A stretch of DNA of 64,000 bases from Diphasiastrum complanatum (lineage: Eukaryota > Streptophyta > Lycopodiopsida > Lycopodiales > Lycopodiaceae). Below, in pieces: positions 52,683 through 64,000 of the stretch (position 1 is the stretch's first letter; each line of letters starts with the position of its first letter). Both the position numbers and the translations under genes were made by a program. The stretch is from positions 1,320,253-1,384,252 of the forward strand of contig CM055108.1 in NCBI GenBank assembly GCA_029204225.1. Direction: 5' to 3'. The notes beneath the pieces were generated by a model that saw only the letters and a list, made by a program, of their open reading frames with translations, was not told where the DNA came from and searched no databases.

Positions 52683-53337
52683 TGTGAAAAATACAGATCC
52701 TAAGTGGATCTAAACTCCAAGATCATTGGCTTGAATGCTTGCACTCCAAACTACATAAGCTAGGAATTGGCAACACATTCTATGCTACCTAGAATGCAAA
52801 GAACTTGATCAAAAAGCATTTATCACAAATGGAAACTTCCATAAACATCAAGTACGGCCAAAAATAGCATTATACAGTCCATAATACATCAGCCTATCAC
52901 TTTTGGAAAGCACCTAAGATCATACACAATAGCTTGAAGACAATACACACAACAATGCTCTCAATGGAGGAAGAAACAATGACAATGATCTATTGATCTC
53001 AATGAAGCATACAAAAGGTTTCTCCAACCTGTTCTCCACGACTTCCCTACTATTTATGGATGAGGAAGATGACTCTCTCTCCTCTCTCTAGAAGGTACTT
53101 GACCCTAGATATTCCCTATATAGGAAAAATAGCTAAAAATGGCTTATATGACCAAAATACATCAAAATGGTCTCATTTTGAAGGGTATGAAGTTTGACAC
53201 TTCATCATACTGAAAAAATACAGTAAATAAAAACATTGTGGCCTGGTTCACACGTGTGAAACTCCAGAACCAAAACTATTTACAATTTTAGCCAATTTAG
53301 GCCTCAAACTAGCTAGGAAATGTTGACAATTTTCACA
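52683..53337 (-). repeat. Copia-10 5' LTR
   Basis: 655 bp, same ends as the 3' LTR, and ACACGTGT at 53250-53257. Confidence 0.95.
53115..53124 (-). promoter_or_regulatory. Putative TATA box of Copia-10
   Basis: CCTATATAGG in the 5' LTR, about 130 bases downstream (element orientation) of the ACACGTGT palindrome. Position fits a Pol II start but was not tested. Confidence 0.5.
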
Positions 53338-53549
53338 ACATGGATTGAATCACAAGGCGTTGATCAACTAATTATATCATGCAAGGGGTGATCTCATCAA
53401 CAAGAGCATCATCTAGGGCCAATGATGATCCAAAATCAATATTCATGTGATTTATCTTATCAATAATATTCTCAATCTCTCTTGCAACTTTTTTTTCTTG
53501 AAACCAACTTATGGTCCTTCTTCTAAAGTTGAAAATGTTAGATGTATCA

Positions 53550-53551
<2 letters not shown>
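53338..53551. other. Right flank of Copia-10, unassigned
   Basis: Begins with the duplication ACATG. A minus-strand frame (INHMNIDFGSSLALDDALVD) runs here but is short and not recognised. Confidence 0.35.

Positions 53552-53641
<90 letters not shown>
53552..53641. repeat. (CT)45 microsatellite
   Basis: 90 bp of uninterrupted TC/CT. Confidence 0.95.
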
Positions 53642-53644
<3 letters not shown>

Positions 53645-53984
53645 CATGAAACATAAATTAATATATAACACAAACTGTAAACTAGTGGCATGAAACACAC
53701 ACACAAACACATGCACGCACACACACACCCACCCACACCGACCCTAAACACAATGAAGAGAAAAACAGAGAGAACATTATAGAGTGCTAATCAAAACTCC
53801 TGAACCACACGATTATATCCTACTCCAGAATGTCACCACATGCTCACTCCCTACAGCGTTTGGGCTTTCTTGTGGAACTCATCTTCCAACAAAAAACATT
53901 TGAACCATGTCTTTAATAGAAGAAAACAAGGGGTACGCACCTTTCTAGAATTGGGAGTGTTGGTTATCTTTAAACCTTTCATGA

Positions 53985-54026
<42 letters not shown>

Positions 54027-54093
54027 GTGAATAAGTCTATTATGGGTGATTCAATATGGCCAAACTATACTTGAAGTATCATCAGGTCAAAGA
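53642..54093. other. Unassigned stretch with a second CT tract
   Basis: (TC)19 at 53987-54024 and a short CA-rich tract near 53695-53740. No gene is seen. Confidence 0.5.
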
Positions 54094-54312
54094 TTAAAAC
54101 ATTTTCGAAAAACACTTTAAAGAGTTTACCTCTCGTACTCTCGGATTCTCTGTGTGCACTCCATTGGCCCAAATATGATCGTTGACAATCCTCCTTGTCC
54201 GAATCCTAAGGCCTTTGCATTGTGTGCATGTACATGGTGTCCTCTCATCATATTTTGGCTGAAACTGGTCCAATAATCCAATTGCAAATTGCACAAATTC
54301 TTTCATTGTCAT
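54094..54312 (-). pseudogene. CACTA transposase-associated domain-like fragment
   Basis: The minus strand reads MKEFVQFAIGLLDQFQPKYD, then CTCTQCKGLRIRTRRIVNDH and IWANGVHTEN. The pattern F-x-x-F-A, C-x-C-x-x-C, then V-x-x-H-x-x-x-x-G resembles the N-terminal transposase-associated domain of plant CACTA TNP2 proteins. Only this piece is clear. The sequence ends in FSKMF and stops. It is unrelated by position to the CACTA remnant at 14-16 kb. The match is from memory of the pattern and may be wrong. Confidence 0.35.
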
Positions 54313-55077
54313 TCAAGTGAAAATTGACAAATTCTAGCATGTGACGAATCGTAACATGTGACAAAAAGTGACAAAATAGTCTTTGTACATTTAGTGCATT
54401 TTCAACCTTCATTTGTGATGGAGTGGTGTCTTGGCTTTCCAAAGAGCAATATACTATATCCAAAGAGCAAATCGGATTACATCACTATTACAAATAAAGA
54501 AATTATGACATAAATCAATATGCATACATGTGATGGATCAATAGGCGGTCTACGTCGACTGATGAAAGAGCTTGAAGATGAACCAGTCAATAGTTGTTCA
54601 TTGTACTTTAGTCTTGATTGCTGTTATGTTTTTTTCTGTGATAGAGCTCAATTATTTTTTCTTTCTCTAAATCACGTGGAGGTACGATAATTGCCCTAGA
54701 ATTCATAATTCCAATCAAATGTCATTGTAAGAACAAATTTGCAAAAAAATTATACACTCATATTCAAATAACAAATAAAGTGCAATTGATGTCAATATCA
54801 ATAACAATATATACCTGTTGTTGCGATCATGAGATGAATCGCTATCTGATGATGATGACATATACACATTGTAGCCAACTACTCTATACCACATCATAAG
54901 TAATCATTATGAGACTGTATGTTTTGAACAAATATAGTAAAATTTGTTAAAGATATGCCAACATCTAATCCATGTAAATTCTACTTATGCTTAATGTAAA
55001 TCTAATATTCTAGTAACATTGCAATCAAGAAAATTGCTTGGGTGGGGCAACACATGACAAGCAATTAAAATGAGGTT
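54313..55077. other. Unassigned AT-rich stretch
   Basis: A Ser/Asp-rich minus-strand frame near 54830-54890 (SSSSDSDSSHDRNN) could be part of the same dead transposon. Nothing else is clear. Confidence 0.35.
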
Positions 55078-55325
55078 CATACCGACAAATGTTAGACATC
55101 AGTAGATAGTGTGTGTAGATCTATCTCAACTAATTTAAAGACCACATAGCAGTCAATGTTCGAAGCTCTTAGATTAAACTCTTGTCTAAGATGAGTGATG
55201 ATCTCAAGGTAAATCTCTTTGGATTGGCCTAGTGTGCCATGGTATCTCACGACGAAATATGCATTCGCCCTTTCTATCTATGGTTGCTTTGTATGCAAGA
55301 AATCACACCATTGATCAACATCTTT
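55078..55325 (-). pseudogene. Coding-like fragment, unidentified
   Basis: The minus strand has about 80 codons with one TAG: DVDQWCDFLHTKQP, then ERANAYFVVRYHGTLGQSK, HLRQEFNLRASNIDCYVVF. Composition is protein-like. No family recognised. It may be an exon of a dead DNA transposon, together with 54094-54312. Confidence 0.3.
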
Positions 55326-55968
55326 ATTACAATGCTAAATGATATTTCAACTAATTACTATGATTTCATATAGGGTTATATAGATTCACACACCAACAAT
55401 CAAAAAGATTTATCATATAGGTCACATAGCACTAAGGTCCTCAATATAACATAAATGCTTTTGATCATGAATCTAAATGACCCCATGCAACCATTTAAGA
55501 GGCCACATGACAAAAGTAAAAAAAAATTATTTGACCATGTAATTATGTCACCAAATTATATCAAATCTATGACACCTAAATTATTAATAAACTAAATGTT
55601 TTATGACATCACCGATTTGACATAATATTATATCATAAAATCTTAAAAAACTTGTCAAATTACTTTTTTAATAATAATATGTACTATTTCTTATCTCATG
55701 ATTTTGTCTTGTATGTCAAATCTCAAGAAAAATAAAATTTATAACAATATAAAACTAGTTTTAACAATCCAATACTACCATAATGATCTTTGAATTGATT
55801 TTCTTACATTCCATCATATTAAAAAATATATTTTATGTAAAATCCTACAATAAAATATTCTCATAAAATCTAGAAAAGATTATGAGAATATTGAATGACA
55901 TTTGAATCATGCAAGCCCATGTGGGGGACCCTCTCACATGTCAAGAGAAGAAAAAGAAAATGCATCGA
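55326..55968. other. Very AT-rich spacer
   Basis: No frame or repeat of note. Confidence 0.45.
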
Positions 55969-56006
55969 TTATCCACGCGTGGATAGCTTCTATGTGGATA
56001 ATCCAC
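55969..56006. repeat. GTGGATAATCCAC palindromes upstream of the 56-57 kb gene
   Basis: TTATCCACGCGTGGATA (55969-55985) and GTGGATAATCCAC (55994-56006). The same palindromes occur in mass at 58228-58990, on the other side of the gene. Confidence 0.75.
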
Positions 56007-56333
56007 ACGAAACTTGAATGCCAATAAAATGGCATTTTCACGAGCATTCTTGCTCCTCTTCTTTTGCTTTCAAGTTTTATAGGTTTTCTAATCTAGTGTT
56101 TAGTGCTCTTGCTTGCTATTGCTCTTCTAAGCTCTATAGATCTTGCTCGCTTGCTTGCTTACTTTTGGTTGCTCTTCATTGCTAGTGATCTTGCTCTTGC
56201 TTTTGCTTGCTCTATTGATCTTCTTTGTTCTTGCTTTCTATTCATTGCTTAATCTTCTAATCTAAAAGTCTTCAATACTCTTTCACTCCCATTCTCCACT
56301 ACTTTCTAGCTTTTAAAGTTTTTCTTCGATACA

Positions 56334-57452
56334 ATGTCTTCAAGTCGAAGGTCAAGTGGGAGACCATCTAGGATAAGAGCTCGTGAGGAGCCCGAAGAAT
56401 ATAATCAAGAGTGGTTTGAGAATCTATCTCCTCAACAAAGAGATAGAATCAAAAATCTTGTGTTATCTTCTTCGGGTGACTCATCCGAGAGAATAGCTTC
56501 CGAAGATGCCCCTTCCCAAGAATCGTGTAGTGTGTATTATGATCTTAATCCACGTGGTGGAGTTATAAAAAATACGCGTGGCAATGTAGTTCATGCCCGT
56601 TTGCATGATTTAGTTGTTTTATATTTTGGTAAAGAATACATGATCGATTGGTCCTCCCAATTGCTTGAAGACAAAAATAAAATAATAGAGACTTTGTATT
56701 CTGAATTCCCTCAATCCAATGCTTTTAGTAGGACTTGGGCCTTGAATACAATGTGCCTTTGGATTTGAAACAAATGGCAATTGATGAGAAGAGCCGTTAG
56801 GAATCCCAAGAATTCCACGAAGCCTAGATGGTGCTCCAAAAAGGATTGGAGGAAGGTGAAAGAGAAATTGTTGCAAAACAATCCCCAAAAGTATGAACAA
56901 CAACGTCGGGACACCGCCGAGAAGCTCTTAAAACATGACCAAAGTCACTTGGGATCGAGAGGAAGGGGCAATCTAGAAGCTCAATTTGTAAGTGCAATAT
57001 TTTTTAATATGATTATATTTTTGTAATGAGATTGTTAATGTTTTTTATTGCTAAACTATATTGTATTGCTAAACTATATTTTTTTGTTGAATGTGGCTTA
57101 GTGATTTTGGAAGACACATGACTGCCACGGAGTACAAGCAAGGTTACGATTATGGATATGTCGGCCTTAAGGCTTTTATAGAATCCCATGGATTGTTTCC
57201 AATCGTAAACTCTTAACCTTTATTGTTTTGTGATTGTTTGTTTACAAGTAAGTTTAATCTCAATTTAATTAAATCTTTGATTCTATTTTGTAGAGAGGCT
57301 CTACAACTTCAAGTGTTTGTGATGTGAAAGAAAATGTGGAAGAGAACGTAGAAGAGTATGTGAATGAAAGCGACGGGGAGTTTGAAGATGTGGACACCAA
57401 CGTACACCTACAAGATGAAGGAAGCGAGGAGGGAAGAAGTGCTGATGAGTAG
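56334..57452 (+). pseudogene. Three-exon transposon-type gene with one in-frame stop
   Basis: Exon 1, 56334-56987, starts MSSSRRSSGRPSRIRAREEP and continues past a TGA at 56766-56768 (CLWI-stop-NKWQLMRRAVRN) in the same frame to SRGRGNLEAQF, then donor GTAAGT. Exon 2, 57102-57204, reads DFGRHMTATEYKQGYDYGY to HGLFPI, then donor GTAAAC. Exon 3, 57294-57452, is acidic (ENVEENVEEYVNESDGEFED) and ends TAG. Exons 2 and 3 join in phase. Exon 1 to exon 2 is off by one base. The basic, helical middle (KKDWRKVKEKLLQNNPQKYE) and exon pattern resemble plant En/Spm-type DNA-binding transposon proteins (Transposase_24-like), a tentative call. The palindrome clusters on both sides could be its binding sites. 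Confidence 0.5.
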
Positions 57453-58227
57453 AGGTTTTTAAATTAAATGTAAGGCCTTGTAGAAGGCAATGTAGGAAGA
57501 GAGGATTTATTCTCTCATCAATGTACTTGTTTTTAAATCAATCAATATAATGTTTTGGCATCACATCATTTTTGCAAAATTTTTGAATGCATATATTTTT
57601 AATCCATAAATGCAAATGTATAGTCTATTGAATGCACATCTATTGATTGCAAATGTATCTATTGATGTATTCAATGCAATGTATAATCTATTTAATGCAC
57701 ATCTATGCAATGCAAATGTATCCATTGATGAATTCAATGCAATGTATCTATTTTAGCACATGATTTATATGCTAGAATGCACAATAAAAAATAATGGAAA
57801 GTAATGGAAATAGATAACACATTAAGTTATCAACCAAATATCAAATGAATCAAAATAAATGTGAATTTACCTTTACTATTGTATCTCCATTGTTTTGCAA
57901 TCTTTGCTTTTCCTTTTGCATGCACTTGATCTTTGAATCCTTTGCAATGAAAGCTCATTTTTCATATCCAAACCTACATCACAAACACAAAAAATCTTAA
58001 AACTTATGATCACAAAACACATACTATTAACATCCATCAATGGACTAAAAATCCTAAACACTATCAATCTTCTCACTCACATTCATCCTCATCTCATTCT
58101 CGCTCCCATCTATACTCTCTTTTTTTTCTCTCTCACACAACACAAAAATAGAAAGTCACCTCTATTTTTGGAGTGGACCACATTTTGGTTCACGCCAAAT
58201 GTTTTTTTTTTTTGACAAATTTTTTTG
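57453..58227. other. 3' flank with a short A/T-rich repeat
   Basis: 57585-57760 repeats AATGCAAATGTAT and TCTATTGATG words about four times. The rest is AT-rich and non-coding. Confidence 0.5.
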
Positions 58228-58990
58228 TGTGGATTATCCACGCGTGGATAATCCACGGAAATTCCAAAAACCTTCCCGTGTGGATATCGCATGAATATAA
58301 AAAAAAAATTATCCATGCGGTATCCACGGCCTCAACTCTCTGGATTTTGCGTGGATAAAGCGAATTTTGTGTGGATAATCCACACGCGGATAATTATCCA
58401 CACAGTATCCACGCAAAAGCCAAGATTTTTTTATTTTATTTTTACTATGGTGTGGATTATCCACGCGTGGATTATCCACATGTGGATAATCCACGGAAAT
58501 TCCAGAAACCTTTCCGTGTGGATACCGCATGAATATAAAAAAAAATTTATCCACGTAGTATCCACGGCCTCAACTCTCTGGATTTTGCGTGGATAAAGCG
58601 AATTTTGCGTGGATAATCCACACGCGGATAATTATCCACACAGTATCCACACAAAAGCCAAGATTTTTTTATTTTATTTTTACTATGGTGTGGATTATCC
58701 ATGCATGGATTATCCACACAAAATTAGAATTCCTATTTTCGGCTTCGGGTGTCGGAGGTTTGCTCGACTGTCGGTAGTCGAACTTGGCGTGGATAATCCA
58801 CGCATTTTGAATTTCATGACGTCCGACCGATCTACTGCCAGAAAAGACATTTGCGTGGAACATCCATACGTGGATAATCCACGCACTCGTATATACGCGT
58901 ATATCCATGCCAATCCATGGCTATATCCACGCGAATGTTTTTTTGCCCGCACGTTCTCCTTTGTATTGTGCGTGGATATTTGCTATATGT
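58228..58990. repeat. Palindrome array: GTGGATAATCCAC and variants in a 237-bp tandem repeat
   Basis: About 2.1 copies of a unit of roughly 237 bp (58228 to about 58720: AATTCC at 58259 and 58498, GGATAAAGCGAATTTTG at 58353 and 58589), followed to about 58975 by looser copies. Each unit has many half-sites ATCCAC/GTGGAT, often arranged as GTGGATTATCCAC or back-to-back with CGCG between. There are dozens of half-sites in 760 bp. Frames through it (WIIHAWIIH) are artefacts. Confidence 0.85.
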
Positions 58991-59238
58991 GTTCTTGTGT
59001 GAGATCATCTTCAATCGGATCTAGTATAGGTTTCGTTGATATTCAAGCGACATTCAGCAATTCAATAAAAAAGTGTCGGTTTATCCAAAGTTTGATCCAA
59101 AAAGAAAATCTCATTCAAATCTGTCTGATTATCTTGTTAACACATATATCCTGCTGTACAATCAATCATTGCAAGAGCTTCATTCTAGTTGACAGTATCC
59201 GTTTGAGAATCGTAATGAACTCCCAAATTTTTCTCTGG

Positions 59239-60450
59239 TCATTCACAAGTATGATCTATTGTTGATGAATTATCATCCTCTTCTTGAACCACTGGTTTGA
59301 TAGTCCAAGTTGCAGGATCAACTTTGACTACACGTTTATGATTTTCAAAAGTGATTTTCCCGGTACCCCAGTTATGAATTACTTGCGCAACTCGTAACCA
59401 TGGACGTCCCAATAGAACTCGGTAGACATTTGGTGCTTCTGGTAAGTCCATTACTACGAAAGTCAGTGACAAACTGTACTCTCACAATTTTGACAGGTAT
59501 ATCTTCAACCATTTCTCGCGGACAAACTATCGTTTGATCAGCTAGCTTAATGGCAAAAGTTGCGGGCTTGATCTTTGTAAGGCCCCATTTTTCACATAGC
59601 TTTGTAGAAATTAGGCTAACTCCTAAACCACCATCTACCACATTTGCTTCCTTAGGAAATTGTCTATGGTATATCAACATGGTGATATTCTTTTATTCAC
59701 TTTCTCAAGCGGCTCTGACATGGAGTACTTCATTAGATTCTTCAAATCTAACACAAAAAAGTGAATCTTGATGGACTTCTGGATTTGCTTGAGCTAACTT
59801 TTGCGCTAAGACTTTTTTTGCTTTTGGCACCAACTTCAGGAACTCTCCCAATGAAATATTAATCTTACTAGTAGTAGCATTGGCATTTGTTGATGCAATA
59901 GTGGTGGATGTGGTAGTAGTCTATCCTGTTGTATAATGCAACATACTGATATTCGGCTCATCATCTGAATCTTCATCCTCCTCCCGAATTGCATCGTCCA
60001 TAGCATTTTGCAAGAGTGCATACTCATTATGGCGTTTTAGCTCACGTCTGATTCGTTTAGGTAGACCTGACAAAAATCACATAATCATGGCATTTTCGTT
60101 AATCAGCTCAGGTTTGCACTCAGATCTGAGACGTTTCACCCATTCAATGTAATCTCAAACCATTTCCCACTTTTCCATTTTAATTTTACTTAAAAGTAGA
60201 AAAGGGTCTTCCATAAACTTCTAAGGTTTGAACCGTGTGATAAGGACTCTTTTAACAACCTCCCAATCTGTACCCTCAGTCTAGAAATCTGTTGGGAAGA
60301 ATTGTTCGCCCTTCAAACTGAAGGTTCTATGATCAAAACCAAAGGTGTCTGCAATTTGACGAAGGTTTCCTGAAAGAGGGCAAAAAGTTATCAGCTTTCA
60401 TGACGATTTTTGCTTCCTTTTGACCAAAATCTGGTAGTATTGACAGATTT
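59239..60450 (-). pseudogene. Ty3/gypsy gag and protease fragment
   Basis: Read on the minus strand: FMEDPFLLLSKIKMEKWEM, EWVKRLRSECKPELINENA and FLSGLPKRIRRELKRHNEY (retrotransposon gag type), then a protease with VDGGLGVSLISTKLCEKWGL, FAIKLADQTIVCPREM and LLGRPWLRVAQVIHNW. The active site reads D-G-G where D-S/T-G is usual. Several stops and at least two shifts are present. RT and the rest are missing: the fragment ends near 59230. The gag and tRNA-Asp primer site suggest an Athila/Tat-like lineage. Confidence 0.7.
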
Positions 60451-60664
60451 TTGTTGTTTTTACTGATATCTCAGATCCAAATGGATCTTAAGATTGATGA
60501 TCTGAATAGCTTCCCTTGTTCTACAATCAGATTAGATTTCAAACAAGCAAAATCACTCCCAACTATCTCTAAATACAGATCTAACACTATTCATGCCACG
60601 GCAAGATGTCTAATGCAAGCTAACCATCCAACAAACATGCTGCAAACTGAAAAATTGGCGTAGC

Positions 60665-60682
60665 TCTCCGGCAACGATGCCA
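60665..60682 (-). other. Gypsy primer-binding site, tRNA-Asp type
   Basis: TGGCATCGTTGCCGGAGA on the minus strand; the Athila/Tat type is TGGCGCCGTTGCCGG. It lies nine bases after the presumed LTR end. Confidence 0.65.
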
Positions 60683-60691
60683 AAATTATAG

Positions 60692-61400
60692 TGGGTTTCT
60701 TTCCTTGCCTAACTTGAATCCAAGATCTAATCAATCTAGCATCAAAGAGATGAAGTTAGTTGTCACGCATAGATTTGTTCCCATGAGAGCAATAGTATCG
60801 TTCAGATTTCAACATGAATGGAAGATTAACATCTCTAACATCCATTAACCCTAAGCAATAACACTACATCCACTAACACTAGATCCACAACAAAGATAGC
60901 TTACTCTTTCTCTCTCTCCCTTTCTCTCTCATAAAAAGTATAACAACATGCGATCCCAATAACAATCAGATCCAATAACTAACAAAATCCAAAGAAAGCA
61001 TGAGAGATGGAGGAAAAGTGATAGAGAGCAAGGACATTCATCAATCCATTTCAATAGAGAACCAATTTAATTTATTGAAATGAGAAAATGAACATGTGTA
61101 GGAACTCGAGTTGGTCCCTTTTTATAGTAGAGAGGAGGACCCTGGTCTCTGAATCCTATTAGTCCATTTCTGCCTCTCTAATTATTCAAATTTAAAAAAG
61201 GGTGGGAACCATCCAAATTGGAGGGAAACCCAACTTTATTCACTAACTTGACATTCAAGCCCTGCGACATTAAAAGTCCCACAAAAAGGCCTAGAGTCCT
61301 TTTATTGACTTTCAACTAATCAAATTTCTATGTGATCAACGGGTTCATGTATGGTGCCAAATCCCTCTCACTTATTAACTAGGGTTAGGGTTGCCTTGGG
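60692..61400 (-). repeat. Gypsy 5' LTR (right end uncertain)
   Basis: On the minus strand it ends GGAAAGAAACCCA before the primer site. A TATA box TATAAAAAGGG lies at 61116-61126. The outer end could not be fixed because no second LTR is present. Confidence 0.5.
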
Positions 61401-62686
<1,286 letters not shown>

Positions 62687-63390
62687 ATGACGTCCCTCAG
62701 CGATCTATGTGATACATGCAGTGCGCCACCCCTTTTCGGTCTAGTGTCTCTCATAACCAGTATGTATACGGATATGTTGGCTCTTCAAGAACGAGTAACG
62801 ACACTTGAAACAGAAAATTCAAGCCTCAAAGCTCAAATGGATGCATTTAGCAAAGCTCCAGAAGTGAACCCCGATTAGATCAAAGCACTGGAGGAGAAAA
62901 TTCAGACCTTGACAAAAAGTTGGGCCGACATGCTCAAAAATACTAAAGCAAAAAGCAATAAGTTAGTTTCATAGGTGATGGAAGAACAAGCCAAATGAGA
63001 ATACAAATCTCAAAATGTCCACATCAGAGGTCTTTCCGAAACCAACCCCCTACTTGCAGCAAAAGAACTTATGGCCTCACTTTCCTATGAGGAAGAGGAA
63101 GCCGACATGGAAGCAGCTTGGCACAGTAAGCTCGACTCTTCAATTGTCTTCATCCGTTTCAAATACACTGATTATCATAATGAAGTTCTTAAGAGTCGTG
63201 GACGTCTTAAAGGTAGTAACATTTTTGTTAATGAGGATCTAACTACCTTACAGTGGAAGGAATAAAAGCAGCTCATTGAGGAAGCAAATGCGATAGGAAA
63301 AAGAGTTATTTTTTGAAATGATGAACATTTCCTAGTTACCCCATTTGGAACTCATCACTCAGTGATGCATGTGAGAGCCTTCTAGTCAAT
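62687..63390 (+). pseudogene. L1-like LINE ORF1 pseudogene
   Basis: It starts MTSLSDLCDTCSAPPLFG. A coiled coil follows (LALQERVTTLETENSSLKA), then after stops at 62876-62878, about 62973 and about 62997, an RNA-binding-like region with NVHIRGLSETNPLLAAKEL, VFIRFKYTDYHNEVLKSRG and LKGSNIFVNEDLTTLQWKE. Coiled coil then VxIRGL, FIRF and EDLT is the layout of L1-type ORF1 proteins, which coat LINE RNA. Five or more stops make it dead. No ORF2 (endonuclease, RT) follows. Confidence 0.6.
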
Positions 63391-63660
63391 ATTGAATTTT
63401 CAAACTGTTAGTATTTAAAGTTGCCTCCTGTGTGAGAGCCTTTCATTGAAGCTTACTGTTCAAAGTTAGGTTGAGAGTTAGAGCACTTAAGAGATATTTT
63501 TCTCTTCTTAGTTAGTTTGGTTTTAATTTTGTTGTTTTGACGACATTGCTCCATCTTGGTGCCATCCATTTTGATGTACTTGTTCATCTTATATGCCTTT
63601 GGGCATGGGAAAGACGTTAATAAGGCTTTCTTTTTTTTCTTTCTCTCGCTCTCGACATTA
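63391..63660 (+). other. LINE 3'-end-like sequence
   Basis: ATGCCTTTGGGCATGGG followed by AAAGACGTTAATAAGGC and a T9 run resembles the tail of plant LINEs. ORF2 is missing, so ORF1 and the 3' end were joined by a deletion. Tentative. Confidence 0.35.
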
Positions 63661-64000
63661 TCTTGCTCTATCAGCATTCGCAAAAAAACCTAGAATTATG
63701 TAATATCATTATTTTATTGTTCTGAAATGTGTAATTATATTATTAAAAAATTGAAAATTGTACACACAAGACTTGTGAAAGTTGTACAAAAGAACACAAA
63801 CATACCAAACCATTGTGAATAAAAAAATGGCATAAAAAAATCAACAGCTCCTACCAAATGTAAAATCTAATAGTAGTATATTTAAAATAGCAACAACCTG
63901 AATAGATGACATTGTGTAGTACATAAAAGTAAACTGTAAATGCAAATGACAATATTGTGTCAAGATTACAACCTCTACATTATTATTGTACCATAACAAC
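63661..64000. other. Unassigned AT-rich end of window
   Basis: No gene or repeat recognised. Confidence 0.4.

Larger units (their letters stand above)
46908..53337 (-). mobile_element. Copia-10: complete, probably recent copia retrotransposon
   Basis: 6430 bp with perfect 5-bp duplications ACATG, LTRs of 654 and 655 bp differing by only two substitutions and one single-base indel (all near 47085 and 52855), a primer site, a purine tract and one uninterrupted gag-pol. It inserted beside the SET pseudogene. Confidence 0.96.

Noticed and set aside
53552-53641. Leu-Ser and Glu-Arg repeat proteins encoded by the CT tracts (also at 42053, 44438, 62142)
   Set aside because: They are translations of dinucleotide repeats in every frame.
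58291-58777. Repeat proteins with WIIHAWIIH
   Set aside because: Artefact of the GTGGATTATCCAC array.
58228-58990. Bacterial replication origin with DnaA boxes (TTATCCACA)
   Set aside because: The motif matches by letters, but the setting is a plant repeat with palindromes in tandem and no bacterial genes.
61381-61392. Telomere-like AGGGTTAGGG
   Set aside because: Barely two units, no array.

Overview
The window looks like a stretch of plant nuclear heterochromatin. It holds at least ten Ty1/copia LTR retrotransposon copies, a Ty3/gypsy remnant with a tRNA-Asp-type primer site, LINE ORF1 remains, CACTA-type transposase remains, long CT/GA microsatellites, GT-AG introns, and fragments of plant-type genes (a BAHD acyltransferase piece and a SET-domain pseudogene). 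The species cannot be told from sequence alone. It must be a plant with a large, repeat-rich genome. No rRNA, free-standing tRNA, CRISPR or prokaryotic gene organisation is seen.

Layout. 1-133 is probably the last exon of a gene that begins outside the window. 1295-6888 is a pile of three broken copia copies (Copia-1 plus strand, Copia-2 minus, Copia-3 plus with its 3' LTR). 6889-12990 is Copia-4 (minus), which was invaded twice: by a 347-bp miniature LTR element whose LTRs carry a tRNA-like Pol III promoter (7615-7961), and by Copia-5 (plus, 8184-12670). 14.3-16.2 kb is a decayed CACTA transposase on the minus strand. 17.4-18.0 kb has two unidentified coding-like ORFs. 19.1-20.8 kb is an intron-containing Ulp1 (C48) protease pseudogene, facing a two-exon gene for a 320-residue unknown protein (21347-22448, minus). 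22.8-31.3 kb is Copia-6 (minus) with Copia-7 (plus, 24550-29789, TSD CTCTT) inserted in its gag. 32.0-41.2 kb is Copia-8 (minus, TSD GTACT) with Copia-9 (plus, 35805-39881) inserted in its gag. 41.2-46.9 kb is a patchwork of hairpins, microsatellites, a BAHD fragment, 11-bp-phased T-tract repeats and a SET-domain pseudogene.

46908-53337 is Copia-10, the only complete element. Its LTRs are nearly identical, its TSD (ACATG) is perfect, its primer site is intact, and it has one uninterrupted 1317-codon gag-pol reading frame. It is the best candidate for a recently active, autonomous element. 53.3-55.3 kb has microsatellites and DNA-transposon coding remnants. 55.97-58.99 kb is a three-exon transposon-like gene flanked on both sides by clusters of the palindrome GTGGATAATCCAC. 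59.2-61.4 kb is a gypsy fragment (LTR-PBS-gag-protease, minus), and 62.2-63.7 kb is a 5'-to-3' collapsed L1-like LINE.

How the parts relate. Several copia copies have lost enzymes in different ways. Copia-9 has gag-protease-integrase but no RT/RNase H. Copia-7 has an unknown segment where RT should be. Copia-6 has an unknown ORF extension instead of integrase-RT. Copia-5 and Copia-8 share the same two stop codons in RT. These would need enzymes supplied in trans by an intact relative such as Copia-10. The strongest candidate for something undescribed is the miniature LTR element with A and B boxes inside its LTRs: same logic as the 5S-bearing Cassandra elements, but with a tRNA-type promoter.
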